A stretch of 47,612 nucleotides of DNA from Streptococcus uberis (GCF_000785785.1 NZ_JRQN01000017.1:1-47612); one strand, 5' to 3'. Positions 15,870 to 27,940 are shown, counted from the stretch's first letter. The notes: generated by a model not told the origin, from the sequence alone. Numbers and translations: made by a program.

Positions 15870-17401
15870 CTTGGTCTCCTTCCAAAATCTAAACTCATTA
15901 TGCGAGCGTACTGGTTGAGGAACCATTGGTTGATTGAGCCACTGTTATCATTATGTCGCCCTTCAACTCCTTTTGAAATAACCTTAACTGGTTTTCCTTT
16001 GATATGGTCAAGAAGATCATAGTAGGCTGTTGAATCATAGTCATCATTTTTCATATAAGCAATAGCAAATAAGGTACCACTTAGGTCAGCTTGATCAAAA
16101 GAATCCCAAAACTTGTTATTAATCATGTCAATATGCTTTTGGTCCAAGCCGCCAGTTAATAATTTTACCATATCAAATGCTGTCCCAAATTCATCAGGTC
16201 GAACACGGTAACCATTTAAAGCAATATTCCCTAAAGAAAACAAGGGCTTACCAATGATTACTGCGTGAGGTTGTAATTTACTAGCATAGTAGGAAGCACC
16301 AAATGTTCCCATTGATAAGCCAGATAAAATCAACTGCTCTTTAGTAAACTGCAATTCCGTCAACTTATCTTTAATAAACTCAGTGACTTGATTTTCTAAT
16401 TGGTCCGAGCCCATATAAAAGGACCCACCCTCAATCCGAGGATCACCAATTAAAATAAATGGTGCATTCATATTTGCCATCATCCAATACCCTTCAAACC
16501 CTTCGGCTGATCGGTAACCAGAAAAATAAACATTCAAAGGTGGTTTCATGTCACCAGGACTAAAATAAGCAATCAATTCCTGCCGCTTATCATCCACTAA
16601 TCGTTGTCCGCCAGCAATAAATGCACCTGCACCAAGTCTAGTCCATCGCTGATGAAGAGCGCCAATTTTTAATTGCCCTTGTCCCTTAGCCAACAGAACA
16701 ACTGACAAATAAGTTGTACTATCGCCATCGTCAATGATGAGTTGTTTTTCCAAATCTTGTCCTGAAAAAGAACGAACACGACTGATCTCAGAAGAACCAC
16801 CCACTAAACTATAAACTTTTAATTGTAGTTCAATACTCGCATCTTTAATAAACTCAAACCACATTTCTAAAGGCTGGTTTTTTTCATGAACAATGTTATA
16901 ACGCCATGTCAAAAGTGATGTGAAATCATCTCCAAACTGACCTTGAAGGGTGATATATGAATTGCCTTCATATGACACGTCCCCCGAAAATGATTCGAAG
17001 ACATCAACGTGAGACATGTTCTCACTTGCCCCAGCTTGTCCAGGAAAATGACTTAGCGCTAAGTGGTTGATCACTTCCTGAGGCTGATCCATATTCAAGG
17101 CTTCAGCTTTTCGGTACCTAAAGAGAGGGTTCTCTTTACTTTTTTCTGCTAGTTTTTCATCATAAAAAACGGAATATGAGGTTGCAAAAGGTAATAAATC
17201 CATCATATCTTCTTTTGGGAAGTGATGATCCGTAAAAATGAGCAATCCAAACGGTTTAACTGGTTTTCCTTTTTTATTAAAGAAATGCTCTTGATAATGA
17301 TTAAAATCAGCGTGGTTCCAGACCATATTATCAGGTATCTGGCAACTATCACTCCAGTTATTTTGACCAATTTGGAGAACTTTAATTTTCTTTTTGGCCA
17401 T
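15866..17401 (-). CDS. asp2: Asp2, accessory Sec protein with SRR-glycan O-acetyltransferase fold
   Basis: A 511-residue Asp2. In the family it acetylates GlcNAc on SRR adhesins and is also needed for export. The alpha/beta-hydrolase nucleophile elbow GLSMG puts the serine at 363. The histidine is H483 in GVEGRHND, and an acidic residue lies in the 453-456 stretch (NDDYD). The N-terminus has the ADFNHYQEHF segment typical of the family. It overlaps asp1 by 20 bases and asp3 by four. Confidence 0.9.
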   Translation of the reverse strand: MAKKKIKVLQIGQNNWSDSCQIPDNMVWNHADFNHYQEHFFNKKGKPVKPFGLLIFTDHHFPKEDMMDLLPFATSYSVFYDEKLAEKSKENPLFRYRKAEALNMDQPQEVINHLALSHFPGQAGASENMSHVDVFESFSGDVSYEGNSYITLQGQFGDDFTSLLTWRYNIVHEKNQPLEMWFEFIKDASIELQLKVYSLVGGSSEISRVRSFSGQDLEKQLIIDDGDSTTYLSVVLLAKGQGQLKIGALHQRWTRLGAGAFIAGGQRLVDDKRQELIAYFSPGDMKPPLNVYFSGYRSAEGFEGYWMMANMNAPFILIGDPRIEGGSFYMGSDQLENQVTEFIKDKLTELQFTKEQLILSGLSMGTFGASYYASKLQPHAVIIGKPLFSLGNIALNGYRVRPDEFGTAFDMVKLLTGGLDQKHIDMINNKFWDSFDQADLSGTLFAIAYMKNDDYDSTAYYDLLDHIKGKPVKVISKGVEGRHNDNSGSINQWFLNQYARIMSLDFGRRPR

Positions 17402-18959
17402 AATTACCTTGCCCTTCTAATGCCTTCGTCCACTTTTCAATCAAAGCTGGACCAGTAAATTCTGCAATTCGTTCAATCGAATACACCAAGGATTTATTCC
17501 AATTTTTAAGCCCTGTGAAGAAATAATTGATGGCTTTTTCTAGTTCATCACTACCTGTGACAATATAGCCGTTCTCCTTATGAATCACATAATCAGAAAC
17601 AGAACTGTTGATTTGTGGAAGGCCTGAACTAATTGCTGCAATCTGATGGTATAAATCAGGTTCTCGATTCAAATCAATCAGCAAACGGGTGGTTGTCAAC
17701 AAATAAATTAAATCATTTTCATCCTTAATGATCTCTAATCTAGCTCTAGGTTGGACTTTTTTTTCTTCTTTAGTCGGCAATTGTTCCTCAGGATCTACAT
17801 CTACTTCAGGAATATAGTGCTCAATAAGATCGTCAAGAAGCTGGTTAAGCACTTGCGTTCGCACGGGATTATTTTCATAAGTCCCTAAAATGAGACTAAT
17901 CCATTCATTAGCCTGCATCATTTTAAAGATTGTCTTCAAACTCGTTTGCAACTCACTATCTGATAGCCCATCTGCAAAGAAATAAATATCTAATTCTTTG
18001 CGCCGCACACTAAGCCCCAGCTCAAAACGGGTATCAAATGGTGACACCTGAATAATTGGCTTTTGTTGTGATTGCTTCTGCATTAATTGCTCCAAGAGTT
18101 TCGTATTTTTATGATTATCCGAGATTAGTAAATCAGCATCTGTGACAATGTCTTTAAAGCCAGCAACATCTCCTTCTAAGGGAAAACGATCTTGGAAGAA
18201 AGAATAAATAACTTTTTGAGACGTTTCCGCAAATAAGTCATTATGTTGTGAATGAGCAGCTAAAACCAAATAATCCTCAGCAGGCAATTGACTTAATTTT
18301 TCTGCAAGAACCTCTTCAATGACGTCACGCCAATCACTATAAGTAGGTTTGCTCAGTAAATCAACAGTTTGCTGATTGACGATAATTCTGTCTGCTCTGC
18401 CATCTTGAAATTCTCTAAAACGCCATTGTCCTCTTTTATCTAAGTAGTCTTGATGGTCTGCTTGGCCATTTTTAAAATAAAGAATAGAGGATAAAAAACC
18501 ACGATCATCAAAAATATAATTGCATTTTTGCGTTAGTGCATCATCTTCGAAAAAGACTATTTTGTAAAGATAGCCCCCATCCGCAAAATGAATCCGTGCA
18601 TGGACAGTACCTTTGATAATAACGGTCACTGTGAAAGGTGAGTAAATGAATTCAGCATTATCTGGCCACTTGAATTCACGCCAATTTAGCATAACTTGCT
18701 GGGCACCTTGCGTATTTTGAAGTACATCAAATAAAGACCATGAAGGTACTTCAAATAGCCCTTTTTGATGCAAAAAGGACCTGAGATTTGGTGAGTAATT
18801 TAAAACTAACACATTAACATCTTGTTGATTATCAAAAAACACTTTAACTTGGTTGACGGTATCGTCAAATTGTAGCCTATGATTTACAAAGCCCCATTCC
18901 TTTGTATCATCGTACCAAACGCGATCTGTCGGGTACCAGGCTGGAATAAAATGGTACAT
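17382..18959 (-). CDS. asp1: Asp1, accessory Sec system protein
   Basis: A 525-residue Asp1, glycosyltransferase-B-like but non-catalytic in the family. It binds SRR substrate glycans and delivers the pre-protein to the translocon together with Asp2 and Asp3. The start MYHFIPAWYPTDRVWYDD is diagnostic. The C-terminal third has a GT-B-like donor domain (LPQINSSVSDYVIHKENGYI). ATG at 18959 follows the secY2 stop by 17 bases, with GAGAG upstream. Confidence 0.9.
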   Translation of the reverse strand: MYHFIPAWYPTDRVWYDDTKEWGFVNHRLQFDDTVNQVKVFFDNQQDVNVLVLNYSPNLRSFLHQKGLFEVPSWSLFDVLQNTQGAQQVMLNWREFKWPDNAEFIYSPFTVTVIIKGTVHARIHFADGGYLYKIVFFEDDALTQKCNYIFDDRGFLSSILYFKNGQADHQDYLDKRGQWRFREFQDGRADRIIVNQQTVDLLSKPTYSDWRDVIEEVLAEKLSQLPAEDYLVLAAHSQHNDLFAETSQKVIYSFFQDRFPLEGDVAGFKDIVTDADLLISDNHKNTKLLEQLMQKQSQQKPIIQVSPFDTRFELGLSVRRKELDIYFFADGLSDSELQTSLKTIFKMMQANEWISLILGTYENNPVRTQVLNQLLDDLIEHYIPEVDVDPEEQLPTKEEKKVQPRARLEIIKDENDLIYLLTTTRLLIDLNREPDLYHQIAAISSGLPQINSSVSDYVIHKENGYIVTGSDELEKAINYFFTGLKNWNKSLVYSIERIAEFTGPALIEKWTKALEGQGNYGQKEN

Positions 18960-18976
18960 AATTTATACTCTCTCAT

Positions 18977-20219
18977 TTATAAAATATCTTCGTACTGTTT
19001 GTTTAATTTGAGCATATTGATTTGATCAAAAATCGAAAATAGCAAAGTTGCAATAATTAATGTCATCCCCGGTAAACTTGAAATGGTTTGATTTAATTTA
19101 AAAATGTAACCAATAACCAGTGGAATACCAATCACTACCACTGTATATAACCCACCTAAAATACCAATTTGCTTGACCTTTTCATTTAAAAATCGAAACG
19201 TGTCTTGTCCAGGACGAATGCCATGAATATAGTCACCCATTTCCTGTAAGTTTTCGGTCAGCTGATCCGGTTTAATATTGACCAAGCAAAGCCGACAGTT
19301 AACAGAAATAGGATTACTAAATAGATACCTAATCCAAATGGTCTTCCAATTTGAAAATTGATGATTAAAAAACGCAATAAATCGTTTTTCGGAAAAATCA
19401 TCGTTAATCCTGAAAATAAATACTGTGGAAGAACTAGCAAAGTCATTCCATACATAATAGACATCCCTCCTGCAACATTTAGCTTGATAGGAATGTAAGA
19501 TTTATGAGCAAAATCATTATGAATCATAACTCGCTCCAATGGAATACGATATTCTGCTCTTTCCAAGAAAACAGTCACCACCAGTGAAATAAAACAAAAT
19601 ACAAAAATTGTTCCATAACCTAACAAATGATTCATAAAGAAAAGATCTGCATGTATTGACTGAGTCAATCTAGCTGGTAAGCTCGATAACAAACCAACTA
19701 AAATTAACATACTGGAACTGCCAATCCCATATTTGATATTTAAATTAGCGATCCACATGATCACATAACAGCCAGAAATAATCACAAGGGTGACTAACAT
19801 GACAAATGTTGTTCTACTAAATGGAAGGACCTTATCTTGAAAGGTCATGAAACTTAAAATCCCTAATGCTTGGACAATACTAATTGCTAGCATTAGTATT
19901 TTTTTCCAACGGTCTGAAACCTCGTAGACATTTTCTTAATATTTAATTTTTTACTAGTACTTAAAAATCCCCAAATAATCATGGTGGACATCCATGGTCC
20001 CAATCCTAGACTAAAAAGTGATAATTGCGAAAAATCACCACCAGTTATCAAGCTGGCTACATCGATGAGCTGTCTCCCATGTCCACCAACGCCAAATTCT
20101 CCCAAATTGACAAGTGGTAGTGGGATATGTCTACCTAATAGGTAGATAAAACTAATAATAGCTGTAAAAGCGACTTTTTTTGGCAAAGCCGATTTTACAA
20201 TTTGCCTTTTGGCTGTCAT
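18977..20219 (-). CDS. secY2: SecY2, accessory Sec channel (reading frame broken twice)
   Basis: The ten-span membrane channel dedicated to SRR glycoproteins; about 414 residues if repaired. First gene of the operon. The N-terminal part reads FIYLLGRHIPLPLV and contains GPWMSTMIIWGFLS; the end reads NLQEMGDYIHGIRPGQDT and finishes NKQYEDIL. One base is missing near 19920 (MSTRVSDRWKK expected; frame lost after MSTR) and one near 19282 (FAWVNIKPDQ expected). In both places a GG should be GGG, a typical homopolymer undercall. Both flanking protein sequences are fully conserved in style, so I infer an intact gene in the organism. Confidence 0.88.
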
Positions 20220-20268
20220 TCAATTACCCCAATTCTACATTAATTGAACTTTTTTCATATACGTCTCT

Positions 20269-20274
20269 ATTGTA
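20269..20274 (-). promoter_or_regulatory. Probable promoter of the accessory Sec operon (extended -10)
   Basis: TGGTACAAT on the minus strand gives an extended -10 (TG-N-TACAAT) about 50 bases before secY2. No good -35 is seen 17 bases upstream. Confidence 0.5.
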
Positions 20275-20391
20275 CCACAAAGAGCTTTTTTGCGTTTGAC
20301 TTTTTAATCAAAACACCAGATGAAGACGCCTTCATAGTAACTTTATGTGTTCATTGACCAAACCCAGTACAAATCATCTACTCGAAAATAA

Positions 20392-20429
20392 GAAAACAGA
20401 AGAGCATAGCTTCGTTCTCTTCTGTTTTC
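20392..20429 (-). terminator. Terminator of the suf operon
   Basis: A 13-bp stem pairs 20392-20404 with 20417-20429 around a 12-base loop. T-rich sequence follows on the minus strand. It lies about 160 bases past the sufB stop codon. Confidence 0.7.
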
Positions 20430-20529
20430 CTTATTCCGATGAAACTGTATGGAGTAACTTTTTGACTACTCCATTACTCAATTTTCTAACCTTACGATTG
20501 AGGGAAACTGTTTTTCCCTTATCCACCGA

Positions 20530-20599
20530 TTCCGTAGGCGAAAAGGGGCAATCAACAGCTTATTTGCTGTTAATTTGCTCCCTTTTCTAGCCTACGGAA
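20530..20599. repeat. 70-bp imperfect inverted repeat overlapping the sufB stop codon
   Basis: The arms TTCCGTAGGC...GAAAAGGG...AACAGC are almost identical over 33-35 bases and face each other around TTATTT. The right arm contains the last sufB codons and its stop (20587-20589). No T run follows on either side. The role is unknown; it could be a remnant insertion element or an mRNA 3' stabilising stem. Confidence 0.75.
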
Positions 20600-22004
20600 C
20601 CCTCCATTTCATACGAGATCAATCTATTCAGCTCCACTGCGTATTCCATTGGTAATTCTTTGGTGAATGGTTCGACAAAGCCCATGACAATCATTTCTGT
20701 GGCTTCGCTTTCTGACAAGCCTCGGCTCATCAGGTAGTAGAGTTGTTCTTCTGAGATTTTCGAGACTTTAGCTTCGTGTTCTAGGGCGACTTGTGAATTA
20801 TGAATTTCATTAAATGGGATAGTATCTGATTTTGATATATCATCCATTAGTATCGTATCACATTCAATATGGGACACCGATTTCTTGGAATTCTTATTAA
20901 AAGTAACTTGACCTCTGTAATCAACTTTACCACCGCCTTTGGCGATTGACTTAGAAACAATTGAAGACGAGGTATGTGGTGCATTATGAATCATTTTGGC
21001 ACCGGTATCTTGGTGTTGGCCTGCGTTAGCAAAGGCTATTGATAACATGGTGCCACGCGCTCCTGGTCCATCCAGGTAAACTGATGGGTATTTCATAGTC
21101 GTTTTTGCACCTAAGTTCCCATCAATCCACTCGACTGTTGCATCTTTTTGAGCCTTGGCCCGTTTTGTGACTAAGTTATAAACATTATCAGACCAGTTTT
21201 GAATAGTTGTGTAACGCATATAAGCACCATCTAGAGCAAATATTTCAACAATTGCAGCATGCAAGCTATTGCTTGAATAAGTTGGTGCTGTACAGCCTTC
21301 AACATAATGCACACTTGCTCCTTCATCAACAATAATTAAAGTCCGTTCAAACTGACCAGTGTTTTCATTGTTAATTCGGAAGTAAGTTTGAAGTGGAATA
21401 TCCACCTTAACACCTTTTGGTACATAGATAAAGGTCCCACCTGACCAAACAGCTGAGTTTAAGGCTGCTAATTTATTATCAGTTGGAGGTACTAATTTTG
21501 CAAAGTATTGTTTGAACAGGTCCGGGTATTCTTTTAAGGCTGTATCTGTATCTGTAAAGACAATGCCAAGTTTATCATACTCTTCCTTCATGTTATGGTA
21601 AACCACTTCTGATTCATATTGAGCTGATGCTCCCGCTAAGTAGCACGTTCAGCCTGTGGAATTCCAATTTTTTCAAAGGTATCCTTGATTTTTTCTGGAA
21701 CATCATCCCATGAACGAGCAGGTCTGTCTGACGCTTTTTGATAATAAATGATATCATCAAAATTAATGTCAGATAAATCAGCTCCCCATGTTTGCATGGG
21801 CATTTTATTAAAGGTCTCTAACGATTTAAGACGAAAATCTAGCATCCATTCTGGTTCATCTTTAGCTTTTGATAATTCTCTGACAACGGCCTCATTCAAT
21901 CCTTTTCCGGTAGAATAAATCGGTTCGACATCATCGTGAAAGCCAAATTGATAGTCTCCCAAATCAATTGCTTGGGGTTCTACTTTTTCATTGATTTCAG
22001 ACAT
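20587..22004 (-). CDS. sufB: SufB, Fe-S cluster scaffold subunit (reading frame broken once)
   Basis: Scaffold of the SufBCD complex on which Fe-S clusters are built; 472 residues if repaired, the normal length. The N-terminal part ([22 protein letters not shown]) runs to GIPQAERA. One base is then missing near 21642 ([19 protein letters not shown] expected), after which [20 protein letters not shown] follows. The C-terminal core has the SufB/SufD beta-helix, [10 protein letters not shown], and [27 protein letters not shown] is usually the only and essential Fe-S system in streptococci, so a true null would be surprising and a base-calling deletion is likely. Last gene of sufCDSUB. Confidence 0.9.
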
Positions 22005-22033
22005 ATATATTTTCCTTTTTCTAATTGTGGCTT

Positions 22034-23704
<1,671 letters not shown>

Positions 23705-23716
23705 CTATTATTTAGT

Positions 23717-24970
23717 TTATAATTTATCATCTAATACGGTAATAATTCGTTCTCTGACTTCTTTAACTGGTATTTCAGTAATAACTGCTCCTAAGAAACC
23801 ACGGATAACTAACTTTTCAGCAGTATCTTGATCCAAACCACGACTCATTAAGTAGTACATGTCCTCTGGATCAACCTGACCAATAGAGGCTGCATGTCCG
23901 GCAGTTACCTCATTTTCATCAATTAGCAAGATTGGATTGGCATCACTTCTTGCTTTATCTGAGAGCATCAAAACACGACTTTCTTGTTGCGCATCTGCTC
24001 CCTTAGCCCCCTTAATAATATGGCCAATCCCATTAAAGGTCAAGGTTCCACGGTCTAGGATTACCCCATGTTGAAGAATGTGTCCCACAGAATTACGACC
24101 ATAATTGGTAACACGGGTATCAATCCCTTGAACTTGTCGTCCTGCAGAAAGGGCAACAACTTTCAAGTCAGCGTGACTGCCTTCACCTAGCAAATCACTG
24201 TCAAAGTCTGCAATTACATTGCCGTCATTCATGACACTGAGCGACCAATTGATTGTGGCGTTGGCCTCTAATTTTCCTCGGCGACTGATGTAAGTTGTGA
24301 CATCTGCACCAAGTCTATCGATAGCTGAGAATTTAACCTGACTACCCGCTTTTGCAATGACTTCGACGGTAATATTAGCTGTCGCTTTAGCAGTTTGTCT
24401 ACCGATGCTTTCAAGTTGCTCAAGATAAGAAAACTTGCTTTCTTTCCCTGCTATAATCAAGATGTGCTTGTTAAATGGGACATCGCTATCGCTGTCCTGT
24501 AAGAATACACCTTCAATTGGCTCCGCGATTTCCATGAAATCTGGCACATAGAGTACAGCCGCACTGTTAAAGTAAGCTGTATGGTAAGCAGAGAGCTTAT
24601 CTTGATCGAAACTGACAGCTGAACCAAAATGTTCCTCAATAACATCTGGAATTTCTTCCAAAGCCGAGTAAAAATCTGTGAAGACCAGTCCTTTTTCAGC
24701 CAATGCATAGGGAACTTGTTCCAAGACAGTTTGTGTCCCCACTTGAACCAATTTAGGATTATCTCCCATTACCATGAAATCTGGGACTGCAGTTATTTCT
24801 GTATTTTCAGAAATAGTTCCATCACCCAAGTTCCATCTGTGAAATTTAACTCGCTCAATGGTTGGGAGAGGTAAGTCTTCCATTTTATTAAAAGCAGCTA
24901 AGCGTAGCTCTTGCAACCATTGAGGCTCAGCTTTTGACTGTGAAAATGCTTTAATTGTTTCTAATGTCAT
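23717..24970 (-). CDS. sufD: SufD, Fe-S assembly subunit
   Basis: A 417-residue partner of SufB in the SufBC2D complex. The right-handed beta-helix core and the family C-terminal block ([27 protein letters not shown]) are present and show the paralogy to SufB. ATG 24970 (MTLETIKAFSQSKAEP) has GGAAA upstream. It lies between sufC (91-base gap) and sufS (33-base gap) in one transcription unit. Confidence 0.93.
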   Translation of the reverse strand: MTLETIKAFSQSKAEPQWLQELRLAAFNKMEDLPLPTIERVKFHRWNLGDGTISENTEITAVPDFMVMGDNPKLVQVGTQTVLEQVPYALAEKGLVFTDFYSALEEIPDVIEEHFGSAVSFDQDKLSAYHTAYFNSAAVLYVPDFMEIAEPIEGVFLQDSDSDVPFNKHILIIAGKESKFSYLEQLESIGRQTAKATANITVEVIAKAGSQVKFSAIDRLGADVTTYISRRGKLEANATINWSLSVMNDGNVIADFDSDLLGEGSHADLKVVALSAGRQVQGIDTRVTNYGRNSVGHILQHGVILDRGTLTFNGIGHIIKGAKGADAQQESRVLMLSDKARSDANPILLIDENEVTAGHAASIGQVDPEDMYYLMSRGLDQDTAEKLVIRGFLGAVITEIPVKEVRERIITVLDDKL

Positions 24971-25061
24971 AATGATGTTTCCTTTTCTACGGTTTCTTAT
25001 TGATTGTCTTTTTGTCCGTTCTTTTCTAATGCACAGACACTCACAAAACTAAAAAACATCA

Positions 25062-25832
25062 TCATACTTCTTCTTTGTAATCAATACCTAACTCACCGGC
25101 AATTGTCTTATAACCTTCTTTTTCAAGACGCTCTGCTAATTCAGGTCCACCAGATAAGACAATGCGCCCTTCCATCATCACGTGAACGCGATCTGGTGTG
25201 ATGTAATTCAAGAGACGTTGGTAATGAGTGATAATCATTGCACCAAACTCTTTATCACGCATTTCATTAACACCTTTTGAAACAACTTTTAAAGCATCAA
25301 TGTCAAGTCCTGAGTCAATCTCGTCTAATAAGGCAAATTTAGGTTCTAGCATTAGTAATTGTAAAATTTCATTACGTTTCTTTTCACCACCAGAGAAACC
25401 TTCATTGAGGTAGCGCTCTGCCATTTCTTCTTTCATTCCAAGCAGTTCCATTTTCTGGTCTAACTTTGTAATAAAGTTTCGAACTGAAATTTTATCCTCA
25501 TCTACTTTACCTGCATTCATTGCTGCACGAATAAATTCGGCATTGGTAATCCCTGGAATTTCTGATGGGTATTGCATGGCCAAAAACAAACCTAAGCGTG
25601 CTCGTTCATCAACTTCAAGTTCTAAAATATTCTGACCATCTAAGAGAATCTCTCCCTCAGTAACTTCAAAATTAGGATTACCCATGATAGCTGCAGACAA
25701 GGTCGATTTCCCTGTTCCATTTGGTCCCATAATTGCTGCAATTTCACCTGTTTTTAATGTCAAATTCACACCTTTAAGAATCTCTTTATTCTCGATTGAA
25801 ACGTGCAAATTTTTAATTTCTAAAGTAGACAT
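25062..25832 (-). CDS. sufC: SufC, ATPase of the Fe-S assembly complex
   Basis: A 256-residue ABC-type ATPase, soluble, driving SufBCD rearrangement. Walker A GPNGTGKST (37-45), signature FSGGEKKRNEI, Walker B FALLDEIDSGLD and switch His in IITHYQRLL are all seen. First gene of the suf operon, with its own extended -10 promoter. Confidence 0.95.
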   Translation of the reverse strand: MSTLEIKNLHVSIENKEILKGVNLTLKTGEIAAIMGPNGTGKSTLSAAIMGNPNFEVTEGEILLDGQNILELEVDERARLGLFLAMQYPSEIPGITNAEFIRAAMNAGKVDEDKISVRNFITKLDQKMELLGMKEEMAERYLNEGFSGGEKKRNEILQLLMLEPKFALLDEIDSGLDIDALKVVSKGVNEMRDKEFGAMIITHYQRLLNYITPDRVHVMMEGRIVLSGGPELAERLEKEGYKTIAGELGIDYKEEV

Positions 25833-25906
25833 TATTTACCTCATCTATTCTATAGAATCCTTTTCTGAAAATTTAAGGGTTCTAATCTTTTTAAACCATT
25901 ACTTTT

Positions 25907-25915
25907 ATTATAACA
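25907..25915 (-). promoter_or_regulatory. suf operon promoter (extended -10)
   Basis: TGTTATAAT on the minus strand is a full extended -10 about 75 bases upstream of sufC. No clear -35 is seen because the upstream bases are the T tract and stem of the rgpG terminator. Confidence 0.6.
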
Positions 25916-25937
25916 AAAAAAGCCTTGGAAGGCTTTT
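25914..25937 (-). terminator. Terminator of mecA-rgpG
   Basis: AAAAGCC and GGCTTTT pair around six bases, with seven T on the minus strand. It lies 15 bases past the rgpG stop. Its T tract runs directly into the suf -10 element. Confidence 0.8.
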
Positions 25938-25952
25938 CTATCGCTTATAAAA

Positions 25953-27109
25953 TCAGTGTTTTTCTTTCCATTTATCCATTATCTTTTGCCTGTAGTCACT
26001 ATTTCCGATAAATTTCAAAAGCTTAAAAAGTGGTGTCCTTTTCTCTCCCCAAATTTCCAACCCCTCAATCAACACTTCCAGTCCAAATAAAAGACCAAAC
26101 ATTAACAGGACGCCACCAATTCTACTAGAGACATTCAGTAGCAAAGAAACCAGTGAAAACAACATGGCTATGCCATAAACAACTAAAACAGCACCGCGAT
26201 GGGTAAAACCCATAGATAAAAGTCGATGGTGTAAATGCATTTTATCCGGTTCATAGAACTTTTTACCAGATAGACTCCTTCGGATAATGCTACCGCGGTA
26301 TCCATAATTGGGACACCTAAGATAATCACTGGTGTCACTACCACAACAGCTGTAGCATTCTTTAAACCCTGTAGTGAAAGAACACCAATCATGAAACCAA
26401 TGAATAAGGCACCCGTATCTCCCAAGTAGATGATAGCAGGATAGTAATTATAAGGGAAAAAGCCAACGATTGCCGCCACCAGTATTAGGATTGTCAGTGT
26501 CAAGTAAAAATCTGTCTGTGGCAGGAAGAAAAAGGAAACTACTGCCATGGTCAACAAGCTAATGATTGATACGCCAGAAACCAACCCATCCAACCCATCT
26601 ATCAAATTGATCGCATTTGTAATCGAAGCAATCCATAAGACCGTTAGAATATAGGTAACGATAGGACCAAATTCTAATAAGGGACCTCCAAACGGGATTT
26701 TAAAGGAATCAAATCGAAAGGTCGTAAAGGCCCAAATAATAGAAGCGCCAAAAATAATACCTAACATTTTTAAGCGTGGGGAAATATCAAAAATATCATC
26801 AATTAGACCTGTCACTGTAATCATGAAGGCACCCATAACAACAGGAAGAATATAAGAAAAATAACTAGCCTGTTCTTTTATTAAATCAGGTGTCACTTTA
26901 GGCATAAAAACTAAAGTTGCAACCATAAATGAAACGAAAATTGCTATTCCGCCACTACTTGGCATGGGAACTTTATTAATCCGTCTAGCATTTGGGTTGT
27001 CAACCGCACCAATTTTGAAAGCTAGTAATCGTACAATCGGTGTCAAAATCAGGGAAATTAAAAGCGCACCAATTAAAACGAGGACATGATTAAAGGTAAA
27101 AGGGAACAT
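25953..27109 (-). CDS. rgpG: RgpG/TagO-type undecaprenyl-phosphate GlcNAc-1-phosphate transferase (frame broken once)
   Basis: A polytopic membrane enzyme that makes GlcNAc-PP-undecaprenol, the first lipid intermediate of the rhamnose wall polysaccharide in streptococci; about 385 residues if repaired. Motifs: RRINKVPMPSSGG, DDIFD, NAINLIDGLDGL, and the HLHHRLLSMG (HxHHR) loop in the distal part. One base is missing near 26287 (DTAVAIIRRSLSGKKFYEPDK expected). The start at 27109 is six bases after mecA, so the two genes are co-transcribed. The gene is generally essential in streptococci, which argues for a base-call error. Confidence 0.88.
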
Positions 27110-27115
27110 ACGTTA

Positions 27116-27862
27116 TTACACCATCTCAATTTTTTTTAATTCTTCAATAGCAGCATCTTCAATTAATTGAACAGCATGTTCTTGCAAGTAAGCTCTTGTT
27201 CTGATACCAGGATTGGCATGTTCAATCAGTCGTGCATAACAAATGTTAGCATAATAAGATGGTTGGTTTTGAATATCCAATAAAACAGTCATGTGGTAAC
27301 TATTATTTTCCTTATAAAGTTCTGATGCTTCAATTGGAAAATCAATGGTGTTAGCAAAATGAATAGCATCCTCAATTGTAGCAAAGTTCAAGACAAAATG
27401 AACATAGTCTAACGATTCGTCAAAGTCATCCTCATTGGAATCATTGGCTTGCTCCAGGGTTTTCGCATCTTCAATCATCTCTTCAAGCTTTTCTAATTTT
27501 TGATGAGCATCAACATCCCCTTTTTCCATCATATTTTTTTCAATGGTTTTGAAAAAATCTTCTGGTGTCATTTGGGAAATATCACCCAACTCAGCTAAAT
27601 CTTCAAAGTTAATGTCTTTATTTAATTCTGATTTCGTGACAAAAACATCTAATCTATCTTTCCGAGGTGTCACTCGGAAACTAAGCATACCACTGTCCTT
27701 AAAGTTTTCAGGAAGATCCAACTCATCCATGACAGCATAGAAAAATTCTTCAGTTTTTTCTTGAGGAATCAAAAAATCTTTTAACTCCATTCCTCTTTCT
27801 TCTAAGTCATCCATACTGATTGTAATTTTTAGCGTCGTTTCGCTGATTTGTTTCATTTCCAT
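27116..27862 (-). CDS. mecA: MecA, ClpC adaptor protein
   Basis: A 248-residue adaptor that delivers targets such as ComX-type factors to ClpC/ClpP. The conserved start [31 protein letters not shown] and the C-terminal ClpC-binding domain ([29 protein letters not shown]) are present, with an acidic variable linker at about 130-150. It has its own promoter and is followed at six bases by rgpG, the usual streptococcal arrangement. Confidence 0.95.
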   Translation of the reverse strand: MEMKQISETTLKITISMDDLEERGMELKDFLIPQEKTEEFFYAVMDELDLPENFKDSGMLSFRVTPRKDRLDVFVTKSELNKDINFEDLAELGDISQMTPEDFFKTIEKNMMEKGDVDAHQKLEKLEEMIEDAKTLEQANDSNEDDFDESLDYVHFVLNFATIEDAIHFANTIDFPIEASELYKENNSYHMTVLLDIQNQPSYYANICYARLIEHANPGIRTRAYLQEHAVQLIEDAAIEELKKIEMV

Positions 27863-27891
27863 AATTCATACCTCGCACGCGTAGTCATTCT

Positions 27892-27920
27892 ATTATACAA
27901 GAATTACCACCATTAAGCAA
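27892..27920 (-). promoter_or_regulatory. mecA promoter
   Basis: TTGCTT (-35, 27915-27920), a 17-base spacer and TATAAT (-10, 27892-27897) on the minus strand, about 30 bases before the mecA start. Confidence 0.65.
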
Positions 27921-27940
27921 TTTTTCATCCTGAACTAAAG

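Noticed and set aside
12485..20219. Programmed frameshifting in secA2 and secY2
   Set aside because: There is no slippery heptamer with downstream stem at the breaks. The shifts sit in ordinary G or C runs, and unrelated genes in the window show the same one-base deletion.
12485..20219. A dead accessory Sec system with stranded adhesins
   Set aside because: Attractive because both secA2 and secY2 are broken, but the lesions share the pattern seen in sufB, sufS and rgpG. All motifs are kept, and asp1-3, gtfA and gtfB are open. A sequencing cause is more likely.
20345..20590. Plus-strand 81-codon frame between secY2 and sufB
   Set aside because: It runs through the suf terminator and the large inverted repeat, has no RBS and has no protein-like composition.
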